A DNA stretch of 64,000 nt. It comes from Rhodopseudomonas palustris JSC-3b (GTDB taxonomy: Bacteria; Pseudomonadota; Alphaproteobacteria; Rhizobiales; Xanthobacteraceae). Where the stretch lies: the NCBI GenBank assembly GCA_000504425.1, contig KI632513.1, positions 3,162,606-3,226,605 of the forward strand. Reading direction: 5' to 3'. A program made the translations under genes and the position numbers. The notes beneath the pieces were generated by a model. The model did no database searches. It was given only the letters and a program-made list of their open reading frames with translations, and had not been told where the DNA came from. Below are positions 38,955 to 48,319 of the stretch, piece by piece; position 1 is the stretch's first letter; each line of letters opens with the position of its first letter.

Positions 38955-39701
38955 ATGGACTTATGCCGGATGGCTTCCCGATCACAAATGGACTCTTTGG
39001 CGCCCGCCTTGGCGGCCGATAAGGCTGCCGCGCTGCGCCTCACCCCTGTTTCACGTGAAACAGAGGTACGGCTCGACGCCTATGTCGAACTGCTGTTGCA
39101 GTGGCAGGCTAAAACCAATCTGGTCGCGCCCTCGACGCTGCCGCAGCTCTGGACCCGGCACATCGCCGACTCGCTGCAGCTGGCGGCGCTGGCGCCGACC
39201 GCGCGCACCTGGCTCGATATCGGCTCCGGCGGCGGCTTTCCGGGCGTGGTGCTGGCCTGCGTGTTGGCCGAACGCGGCGGCACGGTGCTGCTGGTCGAGC
39301 GGATCGCCAAAAAGGCCGCGTTTTTGCGCGAGGCACTGCGCGTTTCCGGCGGCGCCGGCCAAGTTATCCTCGCGGACATCGGGGATTGTGTGGATAGTTT
39401 GCCGAAGCCGCTCGATTGCATCACCGCGCGTGCGGTCGCTCCGTTACATCAGCTCATCGGGTTCGCGGAACCCCTGCTGCGGCCCGGCGCCAAGGCCTTG
39501 TTTCTCAAGGGCCAGGATGTCGACGCCGAATTGACCGAGGCGGCCCGTTATTGGAAACTGCAACCTCGGTTGCACGCCAGCCTGACCGGCGGACAGGGCT
39601 GGATCGTTGAAATCGACCGCATCGAGCGGCTGGAACAGTCCGCATCGGCTTCTGTCGCGCCGAAATCTGCCGCGACCGGCTCTGTTGGAACTGGCGAATG
39701 A
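38955..39701 (+). CDS. rsmG: 16S rRNA (guanine527-N7)-methyltransferase RsmG (GidB)
   Basis: RsmG methylates G527 of 16S rRNA. The Rossmann methyltransferase core has TWLDIGSGGGFPGVVLA for SAM binding, VLLVERIAKKAAFLRE, and ARAVAPLHQLIGFAEPLL. Residues PVSRETEVRL near the N-terminus are encoded by a perfect parS site, so this segment is under double constraint. Start uncertain: ATG codons at 38955, 38970 and 38988 are in frame and none has a clear ribosome binding site; the longest gives 248 aa. The stop overlaps parA by 4 bp. Confidence 0.93.
   Translation: MDLCRMASRSQMDSLAPALAADKAAALRLTPVSRETEVRLDAYVELLLQWQAKTNLVAPSTLPQLWTRHIADSLQLAALAPTARTWLDIGSGGGFPGVVLACVLAERGGTVLLVERIAKKAAFLREALRVSGGAGQVILADIGDCVDSLPKPLDCITARAVAPLHQLIGFAEPLLRPGAKALFLKGQDVDAELTEAARYWKLQPRLHASLTGGQGWIVEIDRIERLEQSASASVAPKSAATGSVGTGE
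39047..39062. other. parS: parS site 6 inside the rsmG coding sequence
   Basis: A perfect TGTTTCACGTGAAACA read in the rsmG frame as part of Val-Ser-Arg-Glu-Thr. It is the site closest to parA, about 640 bp upstream of its start. Confidence 0.93.
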
Positions 39702-40552
39702 CCGTGATCGATCAAATCTATCAAGGCGATAAGGATGACAAGCGCGCTGGGCAGCCGCGCATCATCGCGCTCGCCAACCAGAAGGGCGGCGTCGGCAAGA
39801 CCACCACCGCGATCAATCTCGGCACCGCGCTGGCCGCGATTGGCGAGCGGGTGCTGATCATCGACCTCGATCCGCAGGGCAACGCCTCGACCGGGCTCGG
39901 CATCGACCGTCGCAACCGCAATTATTCCACCTATGACGTGCTGATCGGCGAAGTCGGGCTGCGCGAGGCGGTGATCGCCACCGCGGTACCGCGGCTGTCG
40001 ATCGCGCCGTCGACCATGGACCTGTCCGGCCTGGAATTGGAACTTGGCAATGCCCGCGACCGCGCGTTCCGGCTGCGCGACGCCATTGCTGGTCTCAATC
40101 ACAATGCCCAGCCGCCGGCTGACTATACCTATGTGCTGATCGACTGCCCGCCGTCGCTCAATCTGCTGACCGTAAATGCCATGGCGGCGTCGGACGCGAT
40201 CCTGGTGCCGCTGCAGTGTGAGTTTTTCGCGCTGGAAGGTCTGTCGCAGCTGCTGCAGACCGTGGAGCAGGTGCGCTCGACCCTGAACCCGGACCTGACC
40301 ATCCATGGCATCGTGCTGACCATGTTCGACAGCCGCAACAATCTGTCGAACCAGGTGGTTGCCGACGTCCGGCAGTTCATGGGCAAGAAGGTGTACGACA
40401 CCATGATCCCGCGCAACGTGCGGATCTCGGAAGCGCCGAGCTATGGCAAGCCCGTGCTGGTCTATGACCTGAAATGCACCGGCAGCGAAGCCTATCTGCG
40501 GCTCGCGACCGAAGTGATCCAGCGCGAGCGCGAATTGCGCACCACCCACTGA
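39698..40552 (+). CDS. parA: Chromosome partitioning ATPase ParA
   Basis: ParA (284 aa) is the Walker-type ATPase that moves ParB-parS complexes along the nucleoid. The deviant Walker A motif ANQKGGVGKTTTAINLG has the signature Lys, with Walker A' IIDLDPQGNAS and Walker B YVLIDCPPSLNLLT. It is a chromosomal Soj-type protein without the N-terminal DNA-binding domain of plasmid type Ia ParA. It overlaps rsmG by 4 bp and precedes parB by 225 bp. Confidence 0.97.
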   Translation: MTVIDQIYQGDKDDKRAGQPRIIALANQKGGVGKTTTAINLGTALAAIGERVLIIDLDPQGNASTGLGIDRRNRNYSTYDVLIGEVGLREAVIATAVPRLSIAPSTMDLSGLELELGNARDRAFRLRDAIAGLNHNAQPPADYTYVLIDCPPSLNLLTVNAMAASDAILVPLQCEFFALEGLSQLLQTVEQVRSTLNPDLTIHGIVLTMFDSRNNLSNQVVADVRQFMGKKVYDTMIPRNVRISEAPSYGKPVLVYDLKCTGSEAYLRLATEVIQRERELRTTH

Positions 40553-40777
40553 TCCAATCTTTAGCACAGCGAGGCCCCATGGACCGCACCGCCAAGTGTT
40601 CGTCGTTGCGCGCGCAGCGCGCCACCACGGACCGACCGGACCTCGATTGTTTTGTGCTGTCGCTGCTGGCGTTGACTCCGTCGGTGCGCCGCATGGGGAC
40701 CAAGGCATCGGCCGCATCCTGTCCGTGTGACGATCGCCGAGCTGGGGAGTAGCGCCGTGAATCCAAGGGAGTTGGCA
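40553..40777. other. parA-parB spacer, no gene seen
   Basis: This gap is longer than usual between parA and parB. It holds open frames on both strands but none has a ribosome binding site or recognisable product. AAGGGA at 40766-40771 is the parB ribosome binding site. The parA coding end runs to 40552. Confidence 0.5.
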
Positions 40778-41656
40778 ATGGCCGATGAGCAACGTTCGCG
40801 GCTGGGCCGCGGCCTGGCGAGCCTGATTGGCGATGTCGGCGGCGAGGCGGCGCATACCGAGCGGCCGCGCGCGCAGCGCAAGGTGCCGATCGAGTTTCTA
40901 AAGCCCAATCCGCGCAACCCGCGCCGCACTTTTGCCGATGCTGAGCTCGCCGAGCTGTCGGACTCGATCAAGCAGCACGGCATCATTCAGCCGATCGTGG
41001 TGCGGCCGGTGAAGGGCTCGCAGGATCGCTACGAGATCATCGCCGGCGAACGGCGCTGGCGCGCGGCGCAGCGCGCCGGTCTGCATGAAGTGCCGATCGT
41101 GCCGGTGGAAGTGTCCGACGCCCATGCGCTCGAGATCGCGATCATCGAGAACGTGCAGCGCGAAGACCTCAACCCGATGGAAGAGGCGCTCGGCTATCAC
41201 GCGCTCGCCGAGGATTTCAAACACAGCCAGGAAGAGATCGCGAAAATCGTCGGCAAGAGCCGCAGCCACGTCGCCAATATGATGCGGCTGACCAAGCTGC
41301 CCGACGACGTGCAGGCGCTGATTGCGTCCGGCGAATTGAGCGCCGGTCACGCCCGCGCGCTGATCGGCGTGCCCGATCCGTCGGCGGCGGCCAAGCGCAT
41401 CATCGCCGAAGGTCTCAATGTTCGTCAGACCGAGGCGCTGGCCCATGAGCAGGGCGTGCCGGAACGGGCGCCGCAAAAGCCGCGCGCGGCCAAGGTCGCC
41501 AAGGACCCCGATACGCTGGCGCTGGAGAAGCGCGTCAGCGACGCGCTCGGCATGAAGGTCACGGTCGATGATCGCGACGGCGCCGGCACGGTGCTGATCC
41601 GCTACACCGATCTCGATCAGCTCGACGAAATCGTGCGTCGGCTCGGCGAGAGCTGA
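40778..41656 (+). CDS. parB: Chromosome partitioning protein ParB
   Basis: ParB (292 aa) is a CTP-dependent clamp that loads at parS and spreads. Early residues include SRLGRGLASLIGD, the basic LGRGL motif that stimulates the ParA ATPase. The CTPase domain has NPRNPRR, and Box II GERRWRAAQRAG. The helix-turn-helix HSQEEIAKIVGKSRSHVANMMRL reads parS, and the C-terminal dimerisation domain ends LDQLDEIVRRL. ATG 40778 has AAGGGAG upstream; an in-frame ATG-like start at 40727 lacks family support. Six targets lie within 5 kb upstream. Confidence 0.97.
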   Translation: MADEQRSRLGRGLASLIGDVGGEAAHTERPRAQRKVPIEFLKPNPRNPRRTFADAELAELSDSIKQHGIIQPIVVRPVKGSQDRYEIIAGERRWRAAQRAGLHEVPIVPVEVSDAHALEIAIIENVQREDLNPMEEALGYHALAEDFKHSQEEIAKIVGKSRSHVANMMRLTKLPDDVQALIASGELSAGHARALIGVPDPSAAAKRIIAEGLNVRQTEALAHEQGVPERAPQKPRAAKVAKDPDTLALEKRVSDALGMKVTVDDRDGAGTVLIRYTDLDQLDEIVRRLGES

Positions 41657-41708
41657 TCGCTCGGCGCTGCGACGATTCTGAATCGTCGTTTTAAAACAAT
41701 CGCTTAAC

Positions 41709-41745
41709 AAAAATGCCCGCGCTGGTCGCGGGCATTTTCGTTTTG
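41709..41745 (+). terminator. Rho-independent terminator after parB
   Basis: AAAATGCCCGCG (41710-41721) pairs with CGCGGGCATTTT (41727-41738) around CTGGT, followed by CGTTTTG. The A-rich left side makes it potentially bidirectional. It closes the parAB operon. Confidence 0.85.
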
Positions 41746-41765
41746 AACCAATGCCGATGACCGCA

Positions 41766-41852
41766 TGTTCGGCCGGGTCGTCCCGGCCATCCATGTCTTT
41801 GATCTTGCGAGGCTTTTAAGACGTGGATGCCCGCGACAAAGCGCGGGCATGA
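41766..41852 (+). repeat. Palindromic repeat family A, full copy
   Basis: GTTCGGCCGGG-TCGT-CCCGGCCAT, then CCATGTCTTT ... AAGACGTGGAT and the CCCGCGACAAAGCGCGGG stem ending CATGACCGG. It is the first of two tandem copies between convergent parB and holA. Confidence 0.8.
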
Positions 41853-41902
41853 CCGGTCAACCCAACGGCGGCGGTCGATCGATCAATAGAGCCTTCCCGC
41901 AC

Positions 41903-41992
41903 GTCATGGCCGGGCTCGTCCCGGCCATCTACGTCTTTGTTTCTGAACGACTTTTACGACGTGAACACCCGCGACAAGCGCGGGTCTGACGG
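41903..41992 (+). repeat. Palindromic repeat family A, second tandem copy
   Basis: CATGGCCGGG-CTCGT-CCCGGCCAT, CTACGTCTTTG ... TACGACGTGAAC and CCCGCGACAAGCGCGGG ending TCTGACGG. It is in the same orientation as the copy 50 bp upstream. The arms carry several paired differences from the other copies. Confidence 0.8.
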
Positions 41993-42013
41993 ACATTGGT
42001 ACGACCGGACGGA

Positions 42014-43042
42014 TCAGCCCCGCCGGCGCGCGTTGACCGCGATCGACAGCATGGCGCGCTGCGCGATCACCGCGGCGAGCGCCGATTGTTTGCGGCTCTC
42101 CAGCGTGGCATTGGCGAGCTGATCGATCACCTGCACCAGCCGGGGTGCGGTCCAGGTGCGCAGCGCCGTTTCCACTTGCGTCTTGCGCGAAAAATGCAGG
42201 CGCGGAAAACCACTCTCAATCGCAACTGACGGCGGCGTGCCTTGATCGACCGCGAGCGACGCCTTGTGCAGCAAGGTGGCCTGGCGCAGCGCCGCCGACA
42301 GGATCAGCCCCGGATAGGTGCCGGCGTTGAGCGCTTTGGTGAACTCGATCTCGACTTGCGGCGGTTTGCCGGCAAACGCGAAATCGACCACCGGATCGAG
42401 TTTGAGATCGGACGCATCGGAGACGCAGGCGATCACGTCATCCAGCGTGATCTCGCCCTGACCATGGGCATAGAGCGTCAGCTTGCGCAGCTCGTTGCGC
42501 GAGCTTTGCCGGTCGCCGCCGAGCAGCGAGGTGAGAATCGCGCGGGCGTCCGAGGCGATGCGCAGATTAGCGATCCGCAATTCCTCGTCGATCAATTGGC
42601 CGAGCGCGCGCGCATCATCGAGATAACAGCCGATCGCCACCGCGGTTTTGGCGCGCTCGCAAGTTTTGCGCAGCGCGGCGTCGGGGCGTAGATCGCCGGC
42701 CTCGATCACGATCCGGCAGTCTTTGATCTCGGCTTCGGTCAATGCTTCGACGCTGGCGACAAAACTGCGCGAACCGGCCCGCACCCGGATCGCGCGCCGG
42801 CCGCCGAACATCGGAATGGTCAGCGCTTCATCGACCAAGCGCGATGGCTCGGCGGCGATGTCATCGCCATCGAGCCGCACCAGTGAAAACGGATCGTCAG
42901 GATTATCGACCGCCGAGCGAATCAGCGCTTCGGCGCGTTCGCGCACCAAGCCGGCATCGGCGCCGTACAGCAAAATGATCGGCCGGGCAGCGTCCGGCCG
43001 GGCAAGATAGGCGTCGACTTCTTTTCCGCGCAGCGCGACCAA
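42014..43042 (-). CDS. holA: DNA polymerase III delta subunit (TTG start)
   Basis: HolA (342 aa) is the clamp-opening wrench of the clamp loader. RPIILLYGADAGLVRERAEALI and FSLVRLDGDDIAAEPSRLVDEA are the N-terminal AAA-like signature, and FGGRRAIRVR and the C-terminal collar domain (LILSAALRQATLLHKASLAV) follow. The start is taken as TTG at 43042, giving MVALRGKEVDAYLARPD as in relatives; it is one base after the lptE stop. No Walker A motif is expected in this subunit. Confidence 0.93.
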   Translation of the reverse strand: MVALRGKEVDAYLARPDAARPIILLYGADAGLVRERAEALIRSAVDNPDDPFSLVRLDGDDIAAEPSRLVDEALTIPMFGGRRAIRVRAGSRSFVASVEALTEAEIKDCRIVIEAGDLRPDAALRKTCERAKTAVAIGCYLDDARALGQLIDEELRIANLRIASDARAILTSLLGGDRQSSRNELRKLTLYAHGQGEITLDDVIACVSDASDLKLDPVVDFAFAGKPPQVEIEFTKALNAGTYPGLILSAALRQATLLHKASLAVDQGTPPSVAIESGFPRLHFSRKTQVETALRTWTAPRLVQVIDQLANATLESRKQSALAAVIAQRAMLSIAVNARRRG

Positions 43043-43043
43043 G

Positions 43044-43595
43044 TCACATGCCGGCGTAGAAGAACGACGCCATCCGGGTCTGGATGTTTTCGGCGATCTC
43101 CTGCGCGGCGCGGTCTTCGGCGTCGCGGAACGCACGCGAGCGCGCAAAGCGCTGGGTCTGACCGGGCACGTCATAGGATACGCGGGCAAACGTATTGCCG
43201 GTCAGCACCACCTTGTCGGTCGCCGAGTCCTTCAGCACGTAGCTGGCATCGATGCCGTAGTTCTCGATGGTCGGCAGCGCGGTGTTGGGATCGACGATCA
43301 GCGACGACCGGGTCTGGGTCAGCCGAATTTCCAGCCGATGGGTCGGCGACATGCCGGTGGCCGTGCCGTACAGCTTGAACATCAGCGCGTTGCGCACTTC
43401 CTGGCCGACCCGCGCGATGCGGGCCGCATTCGGCGCGGCGATCGGAGCCACTTCCACGCCCTGCAGCTTTTCGCGCAGCGCCGGCGTGCCATCAGTGCGC
43501 GCCGCATACATCGGTTGGAAGCAGCCGCCGGTCAGCGCCGCCAGGGTCATCACCGCAAGGAGCCGGGCGGCGATGCGGCCTTTAGCCCACGACAT
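43044..43595 (-). CDS. lptE: LPS assembly lipoprotein LptE
   Basis: LptE (183 aa) sits in the LptD barrel and helps insert lipopolysaccharide in the outer membrane. The signal peptide ends in the lipobox LTGGC (Cys at about residue 25), followed by FQPMYAAR, typical of this family. [35 protein letters not shown] is the beta core. Overlap of 14 bp with the leuS end and the 1-bp gap to holA indicate a leuS-lptE-holA operon, the conserved order in proteobacteria. Confidence 0.92.
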   Translation of the reverse strand: MSWAKGRIAARLLAVMTLAALTGGCFQPMYAARTDGTPALREKLQGVEVAPIAAPNAARIARVGQEVRNALMFKLYGTATGMSPTHRLEIRLTQTRSSLIVDPNTALPTIENYGIDASYVLKDSATDKVVLTGNTFARVSYDVPGQTQRFARSRAFRDAEDRAAQEIAENIQTRMASFFYAGM

Positions 43596-46224
43596 TCACG
43601 ATCCTCTGCGGAACGACGATGATCTTGCGAACGGGTTTGCCGTCCAGCGCCTGTTTTACTGCATCGAGCGCCAAAACGGCAGCCTCAATTTGCGGATTAT
43701 CCGCATCCCGCGGCACCGTGACCTCAGCGCGCTTCTTGCCATTGACCTGCACCGGCAGCGTGATGCTGTCCTTGACCAGCAGCGCCGGTTCGACCGCAGG
43801 CCAGGCGGCCTCCGATACCAGACCCGGCTGGCCGAGCGCTTCCCAGCACTCTTCGGCCAGATGCGGCATCATCGGCGACACCAGCTGCACCAGGATGATC
43901 GCGGCTTCGCGAATCGCCCAGGCCAGATCGGGCGTCGGGGTGCTGGCTTTGCCGAGCGTGTCGGTCAGATTGTTGGCGAATTCACGGATATGAGCGAGGC
44001 AGACATTGAAATGCAGCCGCTCGATGCCGCTGGTCACCTTGTCGAGTGCGCCATGGGTGGCCTTGCGCAAGGCGAGCGCCTCGGCGGCGAATTCGGCGGG
44101 ACGGTCAGCCGGAGCCGAGCCGGCGATCGCCGCTGATTCGTTCACGAGACGCCACAGCCGCTGCACGAAGCGCGAGGCGCCCTTGACGCCTTCCTCGCTC
44201 CAGATCACGTCGCGGTCCGGCGGCGAATCCGACAGCATGAACCAGCGCGCGGTGTCGGCGCCGTAGGTGCCGATGATGTCGTCGGGATCGACCGTGTTGC
44301 GCTTCGACTTCGACATCTTCTCGATCGGCCCGATCTCGACCGGGGTCTGGCCATCGAGCAGCGTGGCGCGCCGGCGGTCGCCGTCGGCGGTGATCATCAC
44401 CTCGGCCGGCGAGACAAAGCCGCCATCCGGCTTGCGATAGGTCTCGTGCACCACCATGCCCTGGGTGAACATGCCGGCGAACGGCTCGGGCATGCTGACA
44501 TGGCCGGTCGCCTGCATCGCGCGCATGAAGAACCGGCTGTACAGCAGGTGCAAAATCGCGTGCTCGACGCCGCCGATATATTGATCGACCGGCATCATGC
44601 GGTTGGCGACCTCCGGGGTGGTCGGCGCGTCTTCGTTCCACGGATCGGTGAAGCGGGCGAAATACCAGGACGAATCGACAAAAGTGTCCATGGTGTCGGT
44701 TTCGCGCTGCGCCTTGCCGCCGCATTGCGGGCAGCTGACGTGCTTCCAGCTCGGATGGTGGTCGAGCGCGTTGCCCGGCTTGTCGAAGGTCACGTCCTCG
44801 GGCAGCGTTACCGGCAGGTCGGCGGCCGGCACCGGCACCACGCCGCAGCTCGGGCAGTGGATGATCGGGATCGGGCAGCCCCAATAGCGCTGCCGGGAGA
44901 TGCCCCAGTCACGCAGCCGGAAATTCACCTTGCGCTCGCCAACCGGCGCTTGCTCGCCGCTGCCCGGCAGCGCGCGCAGCTCGCCTTCCAGGCGCTTGGC
45001 GACTTCTTCCTTGGCCTCGGCGATGGTCATGCCGTCCAGGAACCGCGAATTGATCATGCGGCCATCGCCATCAAAGGCGGTGTCGGTGATCACCAGGCTC
45101 GCCGGGTCCTGGCCCTCGGGGCAGACCACCGGCGTGTTGCCGAGATTGTATTTGTTGACGAAATCGAGGTCGCGCTGGTCATGCGCCGGGCAGCCGAAGA
45201 TCGCGCCGGTGCCGTATTCCATCAGCACGAAATTGGCGACGTAAACCGGCAGCTGCCATTCCGGATCGAACGGATGCACCGCGCGGATGCCGGTATCGAC
45301 GCCGAGCTTTTCAGCGGTGTCGATATCGGCCTGGGCGGTGCCGCGCCGCTTGCACTCATCGACGAACGCTTTGACCTTCGGGTCCTTGGCGGCCGCGGCC
45401 TGCGCCAGCGGATGGTCGGCGGCGATCGCCATGAATTTCGCGCCGAACAGCGTGTCCGGGCGGGTGGTGAAGATTTTCAGCTCGGTCTCGCCCTGCGGCG
45501 TGGTGGCGCTATCGAGCGCAAAGCGGATCAGCAGGCCTTCCGAACGGCCGATCCAGTTGCGCTGCATCAGCCGCACCTTGTCGGGCCAGCGGTCGAGCGT
45601 ATCGAGCGCGTCGAGCAGGTCCTGGGCGTATTTGGTGATCTTGAGCACCCACTGGCTCATCTCGCGCTGTTCGACCACCGCGCCGGAGCGCCAGCCGCGG
45701 CCGTCGATCACCTGCTCATTGGCGAGCACGGTCATATCGACCGGGTCCCAATTGACCTTGCGCTTTTCCCGCTCGACCAGGCCGGCGCGCAGGAAGTCCA
45801 AGAACATCTTCTGCTGATGCTTGTAATAAGAGGGGTCGCAGGTCGCGAATTCGCGCGCCCAATCCAGCGACAGACCCATGGTCTGCAGCTGCTTTTTCAT
45901 CGCCGCGATATTGTCGTAGGTCCACGCCTTCGGCGCCACCTTGCGTTCGATCGCGGCGTTTTCCGCCGGCAGGCCGAACGCATCCCAGCCCATCGGGTGC
46001 AGCACATTATAGCCGCGCGCACGCATGGCCCGCGCCACCACGTCGCCCATGGTGTAGTTGCGGACATGGCCCATATGGATGCGCCCCGACGGATAGGGGA
46101 ACATCTCGAGCACGTAATATTTCGGCCGCGAATCGTCGTTCCTGGTGGCGAAAATCTTCAGTTCGTCCCAACGGCGCTGCCATTTCGGCTCGGATTCGCG
46201 GGCGTTGTAGCGTTCGGAGGTCAT
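43582..46224 (-). CDS. leuS: Leucyl-tRNA synthetase
   Basis: LeuS (880 aa) charges tRNA-Leu. The HIGH motif appears as [16 protein letters not shown] near residue 50, the KMSKS motif as [17 protein letters not shown]. The large CP1 editing domain lies between (about residues 225-420), with a zinc-ribbon-like CPSCGVVPV and CPQCGGKAQ. The C-terminal anticodon-binding domain ends in [10 protein letters not shown]. Length and order are normal. It heads the leuS-lptE-holA operon. Confidence 0.98.
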   Translation of the reverse strand: MTSERYNARESEPKWQRRWDELKIFATRNDDSRPKYYVLEMFPYPSGRIHMGHVRNYTMGDVVARAMRARGYNVLHPMGWDAFGLPAENAAIERKVAPKAWTYDNIAAMKKQLQTMGLSLDWAREFATCDPSYYKHQQKMFLDFLRAGLVEREKRKVNWDPVDMTVLANEQVIDGRGWRSGAVVEQREMSQWVLKITKYAQDLLDALDTLDRWPDKVRLMQRNWIGRSEGLLIRFALDSATTPQGETELKIFTTRPDTLFGAKFMAIAADHPLAQAAAAKDPKVKAFVDECKRRGTAQADIDTAEKLGVDTGIRAVHPFDPEWQLPVYVANFVLMEYGTGAIFGCPAHDQRDLDFVNKYNLGNTPVVCPEGQDPASLVITDTAFDGDGRMINSRFLDGMTIAEAKEEVAKRLEGELRALPGSGEQAPVGERKVNFRLRDWGISRQRYWGCPIPIIHCPSCGVVPVPAADLPVTLPEDVTFDKPGNALDHHPSWKHVSCPQCGGKAQRETDTMDTFVDSSWYFARFTDPWNEDAPTTPEVANRMMPVDQYIGGVEHAILHLLYSRFFMRAMQATGHVSMPEPFAGMFTQGMVVHETYRKPDGGFVSPAEVMITADGDRRRATLLDGQTPVEIGPIEKMSKSKRNTVDPDDIIGTYGADTARWFMLSDSPPDRDVIWSEEGVKGASRFVQRLWRLVNESAAIAGSAPADRPAEFAAEALALRKATHGALDKVTSGIERLHFNVCLAHIREFANNLTDTLGKASTPTPDLAWAIREAAIILVQLVSPMMPHLAEECWEALGQPGLVSEAAWPAVEPALLVKDSITLPVQVNGKKRAEVTVPRDADNPQIEAAVLALDAVKQALDGKPVRKIIVVPQRIVNVVG

Positions 46225-46456
46225 TTTTGCGATTCAGGGGACGGCCGGCCGGTTCGGGCTCGTAATCTGATGGCACAGGGCGCGCGAAAGAGGTCGCAAA
46301 CCGGTGCTCACTCTGTCTTCGCTTCGCGCGTAAGGTCGGGGACTAGGCCACAAAAGCTGGTGGCCGGTCAATGGCTTGGAACAAGCCCGGCAGCTTTCTT
46401 GCCGTGATGCGCGCCGATCGGCCGCGCGCTGGCCATTTGCTCTGCTCGAGCCGCTG

Positions 46457-48136
46457 TCAGCTCGCCAGAGCCACGTCCTGTTCGAAACTCGGCGGCAGGC
46501 CGTGTTCCGCCACGGTGTTGCGGCCGCGGTGCTTGGCGGTATAGAGCGCCGCGTCGGCCGCTTCCAGCAAGTCGCGCGGCGAGCCGGAACAGCTCGGACG
46601 GGCACCGGCGACGCCAATGCTGATGGTGACGCGCTCGAACGGGCTGGTGCGATGGGGAATCGCCAAATTCTCGATCGCGGCGCGCAGCCGCTGGCCGACC
46701 TCGACGCCGCGCTCGATTTCGGTATGCGGCAGCAGCAGACAGAACTCCTCGCCGCCGTAGCGTGCCGCGAAGCCATTGGTATCATTAGCGATCATCGCCA
46801 GGGTGGCGCCGATCTGGCTGATACAGGCGTCGCCTTCCGGATGGCCATAGGTGTCGTTGAACGGCTTGAAGTGATCGACGTCGATCATCAGCAGCACCAA
46901 GGCGGTTTCGGTCTGCTCGGCCTTCATCCATTCGAAATCGAGCCGGCTTTGGAAGCCGCGGCGGTTGGCGAGCCCCGACAGCACGTCGATCGAGGCCATC
47001 ACCGTCAGGCGGTTGTTGATCGCCACCAGGCCGCGTTCGCGCTCGGCGAGCCGCGCCGCCATGGCGTTGAACGCGCGCGCCAGCGGCACGAATTCGGCCG
47101 GCAGCCGCTTGCGTTCCACCCGGGCCGACCAATTGCCGTGCCCGAATTTGCCGGCCACGTCGGTGAGCATGTTGATCGGCCGCACGATCAGCCGTTCGGC
47201 GGCGAACAGCGCGCCGATCAACGCGATGAAGCACACCAGCGCCAATTGCAGATAGGCGTTGCGGATCGCGCCATTGATCTGTGCCGACACTTCGCTTTGA
47301 TCGATGCTGACCACCAGCCGCGCCGTGGTGCCGCGAATCGGTGCGTACAGCACCGAGCGGCTGCTGCCGCGCGAATTGATCGCCAGCGGGGGCAGCTCAG
47401 AGCCGGAATAGTCGCCTTCGGCGACGCCGTTCGGCGTTTCCGAGAATCGTTTGCCGACCATCTCGACCTTGTCGGGCGTGGTCGCCAGCACGACGCCGTG
47501 GCCATCGACCAGCGCCGCAGTCACGCCCGCCCGCCCGGCGAGGTTGGACATCATCCCGGACATCCAGTCGAGGTTGAGGCCGGCGACGATCACGGTGTCA
47601 TCGCCCGGGGCAATCGCCGCCACCGGATAGGCGGCCAGGATCGTGCCCTTCTTGGTCTGCTGGCCGACCATGAAGTCGCTCACAACGAAATCGTTGGTTT
47701 CCTTGACCTTTTTGAAATAGGGCCGCTGGCTGATATCGGTGTCGAGAAATGTCGAGGACGTCGAACAGCGCACCACGCCGTTCTTATCGACCGCCATCAG
47801 CATTCGGATCGAGGGCAGATCGACGCGCAGGCTGGCGCGCATCGTCGCGCAGCTACGGCCGATTTCGGCCGCCGAGGCATGGATATAGGCCGACGATTTC
47901 AGCACCGCTTCGACCGACGAGATGATCTCGCGCTGCGCATCGGCGGAATGCTGCGCCAGCGCCTGCAATTCGCTCGATGCCGACGCAATCTCCTTGGCGC
48001 GTTCATCCTCGAGCGAGCCGACTCGCTCCAGCATCAACGGCACCACGAGAATCATGGTGAGCAGCACCAGGCGCGCCTTGATGCCGTAAACACCCTTGAG
48101 TTTTGCGCGTTGGCGGTGGAAGCCGATGCGTGACAT
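46457..48136 (-). CDS. Membrane diguanylate cyclase, dCache-HAMP-GGDEF
   Basis: A 559-residue enzyme that makes cyclic di-GMP from GTP. One transmembrane helix at about 20-37, a periplasmic dCache sensor (about 45-290, with MAVDKNGVVRCST and RPYFKKVKETNDF typical of this fold), a second helix at about 297-317, a HAMP domain, and a GGDEF domain from about residue 385 with IDVDHFKPFNDTYGH and the active-site RYGGEEF. The residues five before GGEEF read DTNG where an inhibitory I-site would have RxxD, so product inhibition at that site is probably absent. There is no EAL domain. It is divergent from yggS. Confidence 0.9.
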   Translation of the reverse strand: MSRIGFHRQRAKLKGVYGIKARLVLLTMILVVPLMLERVGSLEDERAKEIASASSELQALAQHSADAQREIISSVEAVLKSSAYIHASAAEIGRSCATMRASLRVDLPSIRMLMAVDKNGVVRCSTSSTFLDTDISQRPYFKKVKETNDFVVSDFMVGQQTKKGTILAAYPVAAIAPGDDTVIVAGLNLDWMSGMMSNLAGRAGVTAALVDGHGVVLATTPDKVEMVGKRFSETPNGVAEGDYSGSELPPLAINSRGSSRSVLYAPIRGTTARLVVSIDQSEVSAQINGAIRNAYLQLALVCFIALIGALFAAERLIVRPINMLTDVAGKFGHGNWSARVERKRLPAEFVPLARAFNAMAARLAERERGLVAINNRLTVMASIDVLSGLANRRGFQSRLDFEWMKAEQTETALVLLMIDVDHFKPFNDTYGHPEGDACISQIGATLAMIANDTNGFAARYGGEEFCLLLPHTEIERGVEVGQRLRAAIENLAIPHRTSPFERVTISIGVAGARPSCSGSPRDLLEAADAALYTAKHRGRNTVAEHGLPPSFEQDVALAS

Positions 48137-48319
48137 CCGTTCGTCCCTCTCCCCGCGGCGACGCTATGCGAAGAGGGCTCAAGAAGGCTTTCTGGAATTC
48201 GCTAAAATGCGATCCATCACGTACAATTACCAAGGTCATGAACGATTGGTCGCGATCGCGCGTCGTCGGCAAGACCAGCTTCACCATGTTCGTCATCACA
48301 ATTCTGGAGCGATCGCGCG

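Noticed and set aside
40553-40777. Possible small genes in the parA-parB spacer
   Set aside because: Frames exist on both strands but none has a ribosome binding site, and the translations are Arg/Ser-rich without pattern.
44446-46407. A 653-codon open frame antisense to leuS
   Set aside because: Low-complexity His/Arg/Gln/Ala-rich translation typical of the complementary frame of a high-GC gene; leuS on the other strand is certain.
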